This document shows positions 5,321-5,379 of a stretch of DNA of 5,379 nucleotides, in pieces. The DNA lies in the NCBI GenBank assembly GCA_900551515.1, contig URWH01000145.1, positions 1 to 5,379 of the forward strand, read 5' to 3'. How positions within the stretch are numbered: position 1 is the stretch's first letter; the number at the start of each line of letters is the position of its first letter. A program made the translations under genes and the position numbers. The DNA is from an uncultured Porphyromonadaceae bacterium. Lineage in GTDB: Bacteria; Bacteroidota; Bacteroidia; Bacteroidales; Muribaculaceae. A model generated the notes under the pieces. It was not told where the DNA came from. It made no database searches and saw nothing but the letters and a program-made list of their open reading frames with translations.

Positions 5321-5379
5321 CGCACTTGTCTGCACCGAACCAAGCCGCGCCGCGACCCTCACCTCCACAAAACACGACA

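Noticed and set aside
5287..5379. Minus-strand frame open from the window end to a stop near 5287, possibly the tail of a convergent gene
   Set aside because: About 30 codons only, running through the perfect hairpin, with no recognisable protein motif; too short to support.

Overview
The window looks like chromosomal DNA from a GC-rich member of the Bacteroidales, possibly Muribaculaceae. The support is: gene families typical of gut Bacteroidetes, translation starts preceded by A-rich leaders without a Shine-Dalgarno sequence, and candidate promoters of the Bacteroides type (TTTG / TAnnTTTG). The family placement is inference only. All six convincing genes lie on the + strand. I see no RNA genes, mobile elements or CRISPR arrays.

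Positions 1-121 are an AT-rich leader (about 70 percent AT) with a pair of 9-base direct repeats just before the first gene. Positions 122-3325 form a tight four-gene operon for a nonulosonic (sialic-acid-like) sugar: a DUF115/GT42-like candidate sugar transferase, a SpsF-like cytidylyltransferase, a NeuB-type synthase and a C0-type HAD phosphatase. The first three genes overlap by ATGA, and the fourth follows after 11 bases. The phosphatase keeps the residues I recall as substrate-contacting in the KDN-9-phosphate phosphatase of Bacteroides thetaiotaomicron. The synthase lacks the C-terminal arginine that meningococcal NeuB uses to contact the N-acetyl group of its substrate. Together these suggest that the cassette makes CMP-KDN, or another sugar made through a 9-phosphate intermediate: sugar 6-phosphate plus PEP (synthase), removal of the 9-phosphate (phosphatase), activation with CTP (cytidylyltransferase), then transfer to a surface acceptor (first gene). 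No epimerase or ManNAc-forming gene is present, which fits use of mannose-6-phosphate from central metabolism.

A strong intrinsic terminator (3343-3369) closes this operon. Its T-tract runs into a candidate promoter for a second operon of two acyltransferases, read as glsA (O-acyltransferase, 3441-4304) and glsB (N-acyltransferase, 4328-5263), the pair that makes glycine lipids in Bacteroides. Inside glsA is a sharply AT-rich island with unusual synonymous codons, a perfect TAnnTTTG element and an inverted repeat, which may be an internal promoter. The last 116 bases are non-coding and hold a perfect 9-bp hairpin.
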